DNA of 64,000 nucleotides from Streptomyces sp. ITFR-16 (GTDB taxonomy: Bacteria; Actinomycetota; Actinomycetes; Streptomycetales; Streptomycetaceae), in contig NZ_CP134609.1 in assembly GCF_031844705.1 (NCBI RefSeq), positions 5,270,001 to 5,334,000 on the forward strand, in the 5' to 3' direction. The notes beneath the pieces were generated by a model, which was not told where the DNA came from, searched no databases, and saw nothing but the letters and a program-made list of their open reading frames with translations. Positions 7,711 through 15,620 of the stretch are shown here, piece after piece (within the stretch, counting starts at the first letter, position 1; every line of letters begins with the position of its first letter). The position numbers and the translations under genes were made by a program.

Positions 7711-8232
7711 ATGGCCGGTCACGAAATCCCCGAACCCGCGGACCGCAAGCAGGTAGCCGACCCCATGTCGGACCTGCAGGCGGCCGAAGAAACGCGCCCA
7801 TCCTGCGATCCCGCCTTCCGGCACGGTGTCGTCGTCGGCTTCGACGGCTCCACCTCAAGCGAGCGGGCCCTCGCCTATGCCATCGGCATGTCCCGCCGGA
7901 CGGGCTCCGGACTGATCATCGTCCATGTCGCCAACCGGCTGCCGACGACGGTCTGGGCAGGCTGCGAGCCGCCCGTCTTCGTCGACGTGCCCGACCACCG
8001 CACCGAGGTCCTCGGTCTGGAGCTGGCCTGCGCGGACTATCTCTCCGAGATCCCGTGGGTGCTCGTCGAGCGCGGCGGCGACATCTGCCACGAGCTGGAG
8101 GAGGTCGGCCGGGAGTACTCGGCCGACGCGATCGTGGTGGGCTCCACGCACGGGATCGTCGGCCGGATCTTCGGCTCCGTGGCGGGCCGGCTGGCGCGGC
8201 GCGCCCAGCGCCCGGTCGTCGTCATCCCGTAG
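7711..8232 (+). CDS. Universal stress protein (UspA family)
   Basis: Cytoplasmic single-domain USP of 173 aa. The fold begins at about residue 34 with GVVVGFDGSTSSERALAYA, which has the aspartate that contacts nucleotide. It ends with VVGSTHGIVGRIFGSVAGRLARRAQRPVVVIP, whose glycine/serine pattern resembles the ATP-binding signature of this family. The first 30 residues are a low-complexity leader; ATG 7711 lacks a good ribosome site, and ATG 7765 (MSDLQAAEE) is an equally possible start. The gene stands alone. These proteins are usually induced by starvation or hypoxia; the specific role here is not shown. Confidence 0.85.
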   Translation: MAGHEIPEPADRKQVADPMSDLQAAEETRPSCDPAFRHGVVVGFDGSTSSERALAYAIGMSRRTGSGLIIVHVANRLPTTVWAGCEPPVFVDVPDHRTEVLGLELACADYLSEIPWVLVERGGDICHELEEVGREYSADAIVVGSTHGIVGRIFGSVAGRLARRAQRPVVVIP

Positions 8233-8428
8233 CGGCGCGCACCGCTCGCTCCCCGGCTGCTTCCCAGCCCTTTCGGGCATTTCGCCCGCGCTCTCCCGGT
8301 GGCGTCAACTCGCCTGTGGAAAAGGCCCGTCGAGTGATGCTACCGACGCGTAGAGGTGCATTGTGCGTTTGTGAAGGGTACATACACGTCACTGGGAAGA
8401 GCACGATTGCATGCGAAGGGAGCCCGCC

Positions 8429-9001
8429 GTGGACAACGACGTCTCTGCGGGAAACACCAGCACCTCCACCCTCGGCCATCTCGCCCTGGGACTCACGCTG
8501 TTGGCATTCGGGATCGGTCACACCGGTGCCGTGGACGGGGTGACGGCAGCCGACGCCGTCTCGCTCGCGCTGTACGTCGGCGGCATCGCCCTGTTCGTCG
8601 CGGGACTCCTCGAATTCCGCGCGGGCAACGGCTTCACGGGCACGGCGTTCGCCGGTCTCGGCGCCTTCTGGTTCACCTGGGGCACCGGAGCCGACGCCAG
8701 GGTCTCGGCGCACGCGGCGGGGCTCTTCCTGCTGCTGTGGGCCCTGTTCGCGCTCACGCTGACCCTCGGCGCGTCGGGTCGCGGTCTGCTCGGCCAGGGG
8801 ACGTACGGGCTCCTGTTCGTCGCGCTGCTGCTCCTGGGCATCGGGCAGTTCGCGGACAGCGCCTTCCTGGGCAAGGCGGGCGGCTGGTTCGCCGCCGTGG
8901 CGGGCCTGGCCGCCTGGTACGGAGCGACGGCGGCGCTGGCCCACTGGCCGACCGCGCTGCCGGGGCGTGCTGCCGGCCGAGGAGTGACGGCCACCGGCTG
9001 A
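8429..9001 (+). CDS. Acetate uptake transporter (GPR1/FUN34/YaaH, SatP-like)
   Basis: Integral membrane protein of about 190 aa with six hydrophobic helices. The first (GHLALGLTLLAFGIGHTGAV) and the stretch GGIALFVAGLLEFRAGNGFTGTAFAGLGAFW fit the GPR1/FUN34/YaaH family, including a loop resembling the family's NPAPLGL/FxxGN pattern. The GTG at 8429 was preferred over ATG 8411 because GGGAG lies 6-7 bp before it. The known function of the family is proton-coupled uptake of acetate or succinate. It is monocistronic and converges on glmS with a shared terminator. Confidence 0.78.
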   Translation: MDNDVSAGNTSTSTLGHLALGLTLLAFGIGHTGAVDGVTAADAVSLALYVGGIALFVAGLLEFRAGNGFTGTAFAGLGAFWFTWGTGADARVSAHAAGLFLLLWALFALTLTLGASGRGLLGQGTYGLLFVALLLLGIGQFADSAFLGKAGGWFAAVAGLAAWYGATAALAHWPTALPGRAAGRGVTATG

Positions 9002-9048
9002 GCAGCGGACCGGGCCGGTCCCGGGTGGCGCCGGCCCGAGCGGGAGAG

Positions 9049-9087
9049 AGCGGCCCCGCACTCACGGGAGGTGGGTGCGGGGCCGCT
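9049..9087. terminator. Convergent terminator between the acetate transporter and glmS
   Basis: A 12-bp perfect stem (AGCGGCCCCGCA / TGCGGGGCCGCT) extended by a further partly wobble-paired 5 bp, with a 5-nt loop and TTTC on the plus-strand side. It lies between two converging genes and can serve both. Confidence 0.85.
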
Positions 9088-9116
9088 TTCGCCGCCGTGG
9101 GGCGTCCGGGGCGTGC

Positions 9117-10946
9117 CTACTCGACGGTGACGGACTTCGCCAGGTTGCGCGGCTTGTCGATGTCGCGGCCCATGGCCAGCGCCGTGTGGTACGCGAAGAG
9201 CTGGAGCGGGATGCCCATCAGGATCGGGTCCAGCTCGTTCTCGTTCTTCGGGACGACGATGGTGTGGTCGGCCTTCTCCTGGACCTGGTGGGCCACGGCG
9301 AGGATGCGGCCGCTGCGGGCCTTGATCTCCTCCATCGCGGCGCGGTTCTTCTCCAGCAGGTCGTCGTCCGGCACGATCGCCACGGTCGGCATCGCGGGCT
9401 CGATCAGCGCGAGCGGGCCGTGCTTCAGCTCGGAGGCGGGGTAGGCCTCGGCGTGGATGTACGAGACCTCCTTGAGCTTCAGCGAGGCCTCACGGGCGAC
9501 CGGGTAGCCGCGCACCCGGCCGATGAACATCATCGACTTGGCGTCCGCGTACTCCGCGGCCAGCTTCTTGATCTCGTCCTCGTTCTCCAGGATCTCGCTG
9601 ATCTGCGCGGGCAGCCTGCGCAGGCCCTCGATGATCCGCTTGCCGTCGGCGACCGACAGGTCCCGGATGCGGCCCAGGTGCAGGGCGAGCAGCGCGAACG
9701 CGACGACGGTGTTGGTGAAGCACTTGGTGGAGACCACGCACACCTCGGGGCCCGCGTGGACGTACGTACCCCCGTCGGCCTCCCGGGCGATGGCGGAGCC
9801 GACGACGTTGACCACGCCGAGGACGCGCGCGCCCTTGCGCTTCAGCTCCTGGACGGCGGCCAGCACGTCGTACGTCTCACCGGACTGGGAGACCGCGACG
9901 TACAGCGTGTCCGGGTCCACCACCGGGTTGCGGTAGCGGAACTCGGACGCGGGCTCGGCGTCCGCGGGGATGCGGGCCAGCTCCTCGATCAGCTGGGCGC
10001 CGATCTGGCCCGCGTGGTACGAGGTGCCGCAGCCGAGGATCTTGATCCGGCGGACCCCGCGCGCCTCGCGGGCGTCCAGGTTGAGCCCGCCCAGGTGCAC
10101 GGTGGAGAACCGGTCGTCGATCCGGCCGCGCAGCACCCGGTCGACCGCGTCGGCCTGCTCGGAGATCTCCTTGTGCATGTACGTGTCGTGGCCGCCCATG
10201 TCGTACGACTCGGCCTCCCACTCCACGGTGGTCGGTGTGGCCGTCGTGGTCGAGCCCTCCGTCGTGTACGTACGGAAGTCGTCGGCCTTGAGGGTGGCCA
10301 TCTCGCCGTCGTCCAGCGTGACGACCTGGCGGGTGTGGGCGACCAGGGCTGCGACGTCCGACGCGACGAACATCTCCTTCTCGCCGATGCCGAGGACGAC
10401 CGGCGAGCCGTTGCGCGCGACCACGATGCGGTCGTTGAAGTCGGCGTGCATGACGGCGATGCCGTACGTGCCCTCGACCGAGCGCAGGGCCTCGCGGACC
10501 TTCTCCTCCAGGGTGTCCGCCTCCGAGCGGGCGATCAGGTGGACCAGCACCTCGGTGTCGGTCTCGGAGAGGAAGACGGTGCCCTCGGCGGTGAGCCGGG
10601 TGCGCAGCTCGGCGGCGTTGTCGATGATGCCGTTGTGCACGACGGCGACCCTGCCGTCCGCGTCCAGGTGCGGGTGGGCGTTCTCGTCGCTCGGGGCGCC
10701 GTGGGTGGCCCAGCGGGTGTGGGCGATGCCGGTGGTGCCGGCGAAGCGCTTGGGGACGCGGGCCTCCAGCTCACGCACCCGGCCCTTGGCCTTGACCATC
10801 TTCAGCGCGGCGGGCTTGCCGGCCGCCGGCTTCCCGGTGATCACGATGCCCGCGGAGTCGTAGCCCCGGTACTCCAGCCGCTGCAGGCCCTCCAGCAGCA
10901 GCGGGGCCACGTCACGCTTTCCGATATAACCGACGATTCCGCACAT
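9117..10946 (-). CDS. glmS: Glutamine-fructose-6-phosphate aminotransferase (isomerising)
   Basis: Makes glucosamine-6-phosphate from fructose-6-phosphate and glutamine, the first step to UDP-GlcNAc for peptidoglycan. The 609-aa protein begins MCGIVGYIGKRDVAPLLLEGL. C2 is the N-terminal nucleophile of the glutaminase domain (about 1-240), which also shows HTRWATHG and the NGIIDN loop. Two SIS sugar-isomerase domains follow (about 290-600; SQSGET motif), and it ends with the typical KSVTVE. The start at 10946 is fixed by the need for Cys2; the open frame continues upstream into non-homologous sequence. A small conserved gene is 70 bp upstream in the same direction. Its closeness to a hexosaminidase fits aminosugar metabolism. 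Confidence 0.97.
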   Translation of the reverse strand: MCGIVGYIGKRDVAPLLLEGLQRLEYRGYDSAGIVITGKPAAGKPAALKMVKAKGRVRELEARVPKRFAGTTGIAHTRWATHGAPSDENAHPHLDADGRVAVVHNGIIDNAAELRTRLTAEGTVFLSETDTEVLVHLIARSEADTLEEKVREALRSVEGTYGIAVMHADFNDRIVVARNGSPVVLGIGEKEMFVASDVAALVAHTRQVVTLDDGEMATLKADDFRTYTTEGSTTTATPTTVEWEAESYDMGGHDTYMHKEISEQADAVDRVLRGRIDDRFSTVHLGGLNLDAREARGVRRIKILGCGTSYHAGQIGAQLIEELARIPADAEPASEFRYRNPVVDPDTLYVAVSQSGETYDVLAAVQELKRKGARVLGVVNVVGSAIAREADGGTYVHAGPEVCVVSTKCFTNTVVAFALLALHLGRIRDLSVADGKRIIEGLRRLPAQISEILENEDEIKKLAAEYADAKSMMFIGRVRGYPVAREASLKLKEVSYIHAEAYPASELKHGPLALIEPAMPTVAIVPDDDLLEKNRAAMEEIKARSGRILAVAHQVQEKADHTIVVPKNENELDPILMGIPLQLFAYHTALAMGRDIDKPRNLAKSVTVE

Positions 10947-11016
10947 AGAGTCTCTGCCCCTCCATCGACGTACAACAAGCCCTGCGAGTAAGTGGGTGCC
11001 CGGCCCCGAGGCCGTC

Positions 11017-11292
11017 TCAGCCGTAGACGATGCGGCGCAGCTGGCGGAGCGAGAGCTCCGGCGGTGCGACGGCCCGGTGCGGCAGTTCGGCCGCGATCCG
11101 TTCGAAGATCTCCGCGTTGACCAGGCCGCCGGACTGCAGTTCACGGTGGCGCCGGCGGACGAAGTCGTCGGTCGTCTCGTCGAAGTACGCCAGCACGTCG
11201 AGGATCACCCGGGCGGCCTCACCGCGCTGGAGCGCGGTGCTGCGCACCAGGTGGTCGATGAGGTCGTCGTACGACGAGCGGCGTTCGAGCAC
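11017..11292 (-). CDS. Small conserved Streptomyces protein upstream of glmS
   Basis: A 91-aa soluble protein when started at GTG 11292 (MLERRSSYDDLIDHLVRSTALQ), charged and predicted mainly helical, with the C-terminus LSLRQLRRIVYG. I do not recognise a domain of known function. The frame remains open to 11496, but the upstream extension is proline- and histidine-rich, crosses a palindrome at 11334-11349, and looks non-coding, so the shorter form is preferred even though no strong ribosome site is present. It lies 70 bp before glmS on the same strand and may be cotranscribed. Confidence 0.65.
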   Translation of the reverse strand: MLERRSSYDDLIDHLVRSTALQRGEAARVILDVLAYFDETTDDFVRRRHRELQSGGLVNAEIFERIAAELPHRAVAPPELSLRQLRRIVYG

Positions 11293-11333
11293 GGGTCGAT
11301 ATTGCTGGGGAAGGAGCGCGAGCGCAACAATTC

Positions 11334-11349
11334 TGCCCGATTTCGGGCA
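11334..11349. promoter_or_regulatory. Palindrome upstream of the small gene before glmS
   Basis: TGCCCGA-TT-TCGGGCA is a perfect 7-bp inverted repeat with a 2-nt centre, 42 bp before the GTG at 11292. It could be an operator or a short hairpin. No regulator can be named. Confidence 0.35.
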
Positions 11350-11514
11350 GGAGTGGGGGTGGGCGGCCTTCTTTTCCGGTGCGTGCGGGTTCCGGGGGTG
11401 CTCGTTCGGGGGTGTCGCCCAAAGGTCCTTCCGGGTGCCTTTTCGGGGCCAACGGTATGAATCGGGCATACGCCCCGTAGCCTCCGGCACGTTCAAGCCC
11501 CGCCAACGCGGGGA

Positions 11515-11530
11515 AGTGGTCTACACCTTG
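11515..11530. promoter_or_regulatory. DasR-responsive element (dre)-like site
   Basis: AGTGGTCTACACCTTG agrees at 12 of 16 positions with the DasR consensus AGTGGTCTAGACCACT; the left half is perfect. It lies about 90 bp before the GH20 hexosaminidase start. DasR is known to repress chitin and GlcNAc genes until GlcN-6-P or related ligands accumulate; binding at this copy is inferred. Confidence 0.6.
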
Positions 11531-11618
11531 ACCATCCGTGAGGTACGCGATACGCATGGCGGCGGTTCGCATGGTCAGGAGATCCGGCAGATTGAACCCG
11601 TAGAAAGGGACCCGGCTT

Positions 11619-13280
11619 GTGAGACTCCACACGGTCCGGCGCAGCGCTCTTCCCCGTGCTCTACCCCGTCTTCTCGGCTCGCTGCTTCTCGTCACGGCGG
11701 CCGGTGTCTCCAGCGCGTGCGCCACCCCCGCGGCGTCCGCCGCGGGCAGCACCCCGGCCGCCTGGGCGCCCAGGCCCCTCGGCCAGGTCGTGCCCGCCCC
11801 CGCCTCGGTCAGACCGGGCGGCTCCCCGTACTCCGTCACCGACGCCACCAGGATCCGGGTCGACGCCTCCTCCGGCGAGGCCCGCAAGATCGGCGACTAC
11901 CTGGCGGGCGTCCTGCGCCCCTCCACCGGCTACGCCCTGCCCGTCACCACCAAGGACGGCGCCGACGGCATCCGGCTGCGGCTCAGCACGCGCGACAGCA
12001 AGCTCGGCGCGGAGGGCTACACGCTGACCTCGGTCCACGGCTCGGTCACCATCACCGCCCGCAAGCCCGCAGGGCTCTTCCACGGCGTCCAGACGCTGCG
12101 TCAGCTCCTGCCGGCCGAGGTGGAGAGCGACAGCGTCCGGAAGGGGCCGTGGCGGGTCTCGGGCGGCAGCGTCACCGACACCCCGCGCTACGCCTACCGG
12201 GGCGCGATGCTCGACGTCTCGCGGCACTTCTTCTCGGTCGACGAGGTCAAGCGCTACATCGACCAGGTCGCGCTGTACAAGATGAACACCTTCCACATCC
12301 ACCTCTCCGACGACCAGGGCTGGCGGATCGCCGTCGACTCCTGGCCGAAGCTGGCCACGTACGGCGGCTCGACGGAGGTGGGCGGCGGGCCCGGCGGCTA
12401 CTACACCAAGGCCCAGTACAAGGAGATCGTCCGGTACGCGGCCTCCCGCTACCTGGAGGTGGTCCCGGAGATCGACATGCCGGGCCACACCAACGCGGCG
12501 CTCGCCTCGTACGCGGAGCTGAACTGCGACGGTGTCGCGCCCCCGCTCTACACCGGTACGAAGGTCGGCTTCAGCTCCCTGTGCGCGGCCAAGGACGTCA
12601 CGTACGACTTCATCGACGACGTCCTCGGCGAGGTGGCCGCGCTGACCCCCGGCCGCTACCTCCACATCGGCGGCGACGAGGCGCACTCCACCAGTCACGA
12701 GGACTACGTGAAGGTCATGGAGCGGGCCCAGGCCGCCGTCGGGAAGTACGGCAAGACCGTGATGGGCTGGCACCAGCTCACCGGGGCCTCGCCGGTCAAG
12801 GGCGCGGTCGCGCAGTACTGGGGCTACGACGCCACGGGGGCCGCCGAGCGGCAGCAGGTGGTGGACGCCGCGAAGAACGGCACGAAGCTGGTGCTGTCCC
12901 CGGCGGACCGGGTGTACCTCGACATGAAGTACAACGAGCAGACCGAACTGGGCCTGAAGTGGGCCGGTCTGGTCGAGGTCCAGCGCTCCTACGACTGGGA
13001 CCCGGCGACCTATCTCACCGGGGCTCCGGAGAGCGCCGTGCTCGGCGTCGAGGCCCCGATCTGGTCGGAGACCCTGACCGACAGCGACGACATCGACGTG
13101 ATGGCGTTCCCGAGGCTGCCCGGGGCGGCGGAGCTCGGGTGGTCCCCGGCGGCGACGCACGACTGGGACACGTACAAGGTGCGGCTGGCGGCGCTGGGGC
13201 CGCGGTTCTCCGCGCAGGGCATCGACTACTACCGGTCGCCCCAGGTTCCGTGGCCGGCGGAGCCGGCGCTGTCGGAGTGA
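11619..13280 (+). CDS. Secreted beta-N-acetylhexosaminidase (GH20, lipoprotein-like)
   Basis: Removes terminal GlcNAc from chito-oligosaccharides and other glycans outside the cell. The 553-aa protein has an N-terminal signal with hydrophobic stretch LLGSLLLVTAAG and lipobox-like VSSAC (C34), so it may be lipid-anchored. A GH20b domain (about 50-185) is followed by the GH20 barrel (about 190-535). The catalytic Asp-Glu pair is D353-E354 in YLHIGGDEAH. GTG 11619 is preceded by a modest AAGGGA site. A dre-like element lies upstream, and a strong hairpin follows the stop. Neighbouring glmS supports a chitin/aminosugar role. Confidence 0.93.
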   Translation: MRLHTVRRSALPRALPRLLGSLLLVTAAGVSSACATPAASAAGSTPAAWAPRPLGQVVPAPASVRPGGSPYSVTDATRIRVDASSGEARKIGDYLAGVLRPSTGYALPVTTKDGADGIRLRLSTRDSKLGAEGYTLTSVHGSVTITARKPAGLFHGVQTLRQLLPAEVESDSVRKGPWRVSGGSVTDTPRYAYRGAMLDVSRHFFSVDEVKRYIDQVALYKMNTFHIHLSDDQGWRIAVDSWPKLATYGGSTEVGGGPGGYYTKAQYKEIVRYAASRYLEVVPEIDMPGHTNAALASYAELNCDGVAPPLYTGTKVGFSSLCAAKDVTYDFIDDVLGEVAALTPGRYLHIGGDEAHSTSHEDYVKVMERAQAAVGKYGKTVMGWHQLTGASPVKGAVAQYWGYDATGAAERQQVVDAAKNGTKLVLSPADRVYLDMKYNEQTELGLKWAGLVEVQRSYDWDPATYLTGAPESAVLGVEAPIWSETLTDSDDIDVMAFPRLPGAAELGWSPAATHDWDTYKVRLAALGPRFSAQGIDYYRSPQVPWPAEPALSE

Positions 13281-13287
13281 GCGCGGC

Positions 13288-13333
13288 GGCCCGTCCGGCG
13301 GCGGGGGTCCGGTCCCCGGCCGCCGGACGGGCC
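13288..13333. terminator. Strong hairpin between hexosaminidase and desE-like gene
   Basis: A perfect 15-bp inverted repeat (GGCCCGTCCGGCGGC / GCCGCCGGACGGGCC) around a 16-nt loop, 7 bp after the hexosaminidase stop. Convergent position means it may end both transcripts. Confidence 0.8.
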
Positions 13334-13389
13334 CGCACTGTTCGAGATGTCCTCGATCGCCGGACGGGCTTGACGGGGCCCGATGTGGC

Positions 13390-14421
13390 TCAGGCGGCCT
13401 TCTTGGCGTTTTCGATGGCCTTGGCGAGGTCTTCGAGGATGGGGGCGCACTTGTCGTAGCTGTAGATCGGCTCGGTGGTGCGCGGGACGACCTGGCCGGC
13501 CTTGACGGCGGGCAGCTGGGTCCAGGTGGGCTTGGAGGCCAGGGCGTCGGGCTGCAGGGCCGAGGACCGGTTGTCCATCATGATGATGTCGGCCTCGTAC
13601 TTGCCGACGTTCTCCCAGCTCAGCTCCTCGAAGAAGCCCGCCTTGTTCACCTTCGGCTCGACGAACTTCACGCCCAGCTCCTGGAAGTACAGGGTGTCCG
13701 CGGAGGTCTTGGCGAGCGAGACGTAGAACAGGTCCTGGCTGGCCGAGCCGACCATCACCTTGATGTCCGGCTTGGACTTCGCGGCGGCGCGCAGCCGGGC
13801 CGCGGCCTTCTCGAAGCGGGCCTTGGCGGCGGTGACCTTCGCGGACCTGACGTCCGCGCCGAGCGAGGCGGCGAGGTCCTCGTGGCGCTGGATGGCCTTG
13901 GGGATCGTGGTCTGGGCTGCCCACAGGGCGACGCTCGGGGCCAGCTTCAGGATCTTGTCCTTGGACTGGTCCGGCACGTACCAGAGGGCGTCCTTCTCCC
14001 ACATCGCGGTGACCAGCAGCTCCGGGCCGAGCTCCGCGTACTTCTCGACGTTGAACTCGCCCCAGACGTTGCCGAGGATCTCGACCTTGCTGATGTCGAG
14101 GTCGCCGGCCTGCACATCGGCCTTGCCGTCCTTCGTCCTGGTCGGGCCGAAGACGGCCTTGACCTCGACGCCGTAGTCGTGGAGGGCGGCGGCGACACCG
14201 GTGAAGGCGACGATGTTCTTCGGGACGGACTTGGCCTCGGCCGTCTGCCCCCGGTCGTCCTTGAACTTCCACGGCCCGGCGGGCGCGCTCTTGGAGCCGG
14301 TGGCGGCGGAGTCCTTGGAGTCGCTGTCGCCGCAGGCCGCCAGCACGGCGCCGAGGCCAACGGCGCCGCCCATGGCCAGCAGGCCGCGGCGGGTGGGACG
14401 GGACGCTCGGGCAGTGCGCAT
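13390..14421 (-). CDS. desE: Siderophore-binding lipoprotein, DesE-like (ferrioxamine uptake)
   Basis: Extracytoplasmic substrate-binding protein of the FecB/FhuD class, 343 aa, anchored to the membrane. The signal has twin arginines (PTRRGLLAMG) and lipobox VLAAC with C30, suggesting Tat export. The mature part (about 45-335) is a class III binding-protein fold with the characteristic long backbone helix. Overall sequence and iron box match DesE, the ferrioxamine receptor. In S. coelicolor this gene sits beside desF and desABCD, with the hexosaminidase on the far side; here it directly faces the hexosaminidase and no biosynthetic gene is present. No permease or ATPase is in the window. Class certain; ferrioxamine specificity is inferred from similarity recalled from memory. 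Confidence 0.82.
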   Translation of the reverse strand: MRTARASRPTRRGLLAMGGAVGLGAVLAACGDSDSKDSAATGSKSAPAGPWKFKDDRGQTAEAKSVPKNIVAFTGVAAALHDYGVEVKAVFGPTRTKDGKADVQAGDLDISKVEILGNVWGEFNVEKYAELGPELLVTAMWEKDALWYVPDQSKDKILKLAPSVALWAAQTTIPKAIQRHEDLAASLGADVRSAKVTAAKARFEKAAARLRAAAKSKPDIKVMVGSASQDLFYVSLAKTSADTLYFQELGVKFVEPKVNKAGFFEELSWENVGKYEADIIMMDNRSSALQPDALASKPTWTQLPAVKAGQVVPRTTEPIYSYDKCAPILEDLAKAIENAKKAA

Positions 14422-14475
14422 GACAGGGTCCGCTTTCGTACGAGCCGGAGACCGGCCGATGACAAGTTCGAAGGA

Positions 14476-14490
14476 AGGTTAGCCTAACCT
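14476..14490. promoter_or_regulatory. Iron box (DmdR/IdeR operator) in the desE promoter
   Basis: AGGTTAG-C-CTAACCT is a perfect 15-bp palindrome matching the core of the actinobacterial iron box (TTAGGTTAGGCTAACCTAA type). It lies 55 bp upstream of the desE ATG. DmdR1 with Fe(II) is known to bind such boxes and repress siderophore genes, so the gene should be induced by iron starvation. Confidence 0.85.
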
Positions 14491-14524
14491 CAAGGTTTGT
14501 CGACCTGTCGACGGCCCCCGCCTC

Positions 14525-14884
14525 TCACCAGACGACGACCCCGCCGTCCACGTCCTGGGCCCGTACGGCGGCCGCCGTGATGTTGGCCAGCCGCTCCGCC
14601 ACGTAGTCCTCGGCGTAGCCGCTGTGGGCGGCGAGCGCCGCGATGTGCCCGCGCAGCAGTGCGCACTCGGCGAGGAGGGCCGGCACGTCCTCCGGCTCCA
14701 CGTACAGGTCCGAGCCGGCCAGCTGAGGGAGGAAGCGGGCCCCGAGGTCGCGCACCGGCTTCCCGCCCCACAGCTTCGTCCGGCTCTGCTCGAAGCCGGC
14801 CAGGGTCCGGCCGTGGTCGGGGTCGTCCAGGAAGTGCCGCTCGCCGCTGCGGCCCCACACATAGGTGTGCACGAGCAGGCTCAT
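14525..14884 (-). CDS. Hypothetical protein coupled to a GNAT acetyltransferase
   Basis: A 119-aa soluble protein starting MSLLVHTYVWGRSGERHFLDD and ending DVDGGVVVW. No family is recognised. It has no signal peptide or membrane segment and is rich in aromatic residues near the N-terminus. Its ATG overlaps the stop of the upstream acetyltransferase gene (ATGA), so translation is coupled and the two products probably act together. It stops just before the desE iron box region and is transcribed in the same direction as desE. Confidence 0.7.
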   Translation of the reverse strand: MSLLVHTYVWGRSGERHFLDDPDHGRTLAGFEQSRTKLWGGKPVRDLGARFLPQLAGSDLYVEPEDVPALLAECALLRGHIAALAAHSGYAEDYVAERLANITAAAVRAQDVDGGVVVW

Positions 14885-15519
14885 CCGAACATCTCCCGGC
14901 AGTCGTCGAGCCCCTCGACCGTCACCTCGGCCGTGCGGTGCTCCTCCCAGCGCCCGCGCTCCGGGCGCAGCCGCTGGAGGGTGACCGGCTCGCCCCGCAG
15001 CGCGGCGACCGACAGCCCGTCCGGCTGATAGCCGAGCCGCCGCGAGACGCCCAGCGAGCGGGGGTTGTCCGTCATCGCGGCCGAGACCGCCGTGGCCGCG
15101 CCGAGTCCGGCGAACGCGAGGTGCAGGACGGCGGCCCGCATCTCCGTGCCGATGCCCCGGCCCTGGTGCGCGAGCCCGAGCCAGGAGCCCGTCTCCACCT
15201 GGCCGGTCACCGCGAAGTTCTTCGCCATCAGGTCCTGGCGTCCGACCACCCGGCCCTCGTGCAGCACCGCGAGGCTCAGGTGCCAGTCGTCGGCCGACCA
15301 GCCGGCGATCGTGGACAGCACATGCTGGAAGACCGCCCGGCCGCGCTCGGCGGGCGGGCCGTCGGTCCACGGGACGGTGAACGGCATCGCGTCCGGGGCG
15401 TGCACCCCGTCGGCGGCGACCGCTCCCAGCTCGTCCAGCAACTCCAGTCCGGGCAGGCGCAGTTCCAGCCGGGGCGTACGGATGCGGAGCCCGTACAGGG
15501 GCCAGGCGCGATGCTTCAT
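14881..15519 (-). CDS. GNAT-family N-acetyltransferase (RimJ-like)
   Basis: A 212-aa acetyltransferase. The opening LRIRTPRLELRLPG and the acetyl-CoA-binding segment LGLAHQGRGIGTEMRAAVLHLAF (pyrophosphate loop QGRGIG) are typical of the RimJ/RimL subgroup of GNAT enzymes, which modify protein N-termini or small molecules. The C-terminal GVSRRLGYQPDGLS matches the motif B/tail region. ATG 15519 gives the usual start; the longer open frame upstream has no similarity. It overlaps the next gene by 4 bp. The substrate cannot be inferred. Confidence 0.85.
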   Translation of the reverse strand: MKHRAWPLYGLRIRTPRLELRLPGLELLDELGAVAADGVHAPDAMPFTVPWTDGPPAERGRAVFQHVLSTIAGWSADDWHLSLAVLHEGRVVGRQDLMAKNFAVTGQVETGSWLGLAHQGRGIGTEMRAAVLHLAFAGLGAATAVSAAMTDNPRSLGVSRRLGYQPDGLSVAALRGEPVTLQRLRPERGRWEEHRTAEVTVEGLDDCREMFG

Positions 15520-15620
15520 GGCCCGACTCTGCCCGGACCCGGCCGCCGCTGTCGAACGAAAATCGGGCGAGCGGAACGGGGGCGGCGCAGGCCGGAGCCG
15601 TGCGCCGCCCCCGCCGGGGC

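Larger units (their letters stand above)
11293..11618. other. Divergent intergenic region before the hexosaminidase gene
   Basis: A 326-bp interval between divergent genes. It contains the palindrome at 11334 and the dre-like site at 11515, and otherwise shows no coding signal. The promoter of the hexosaminidase should lie near the dre-like site. Confidence 0.5.

Noticed and set aside
7447..7824. Minus-strand open frames of 79-125 aa before the stress protein
   Set aside because: They overlap the 5' part of the USP gene, lack ribosome sites and have no family.
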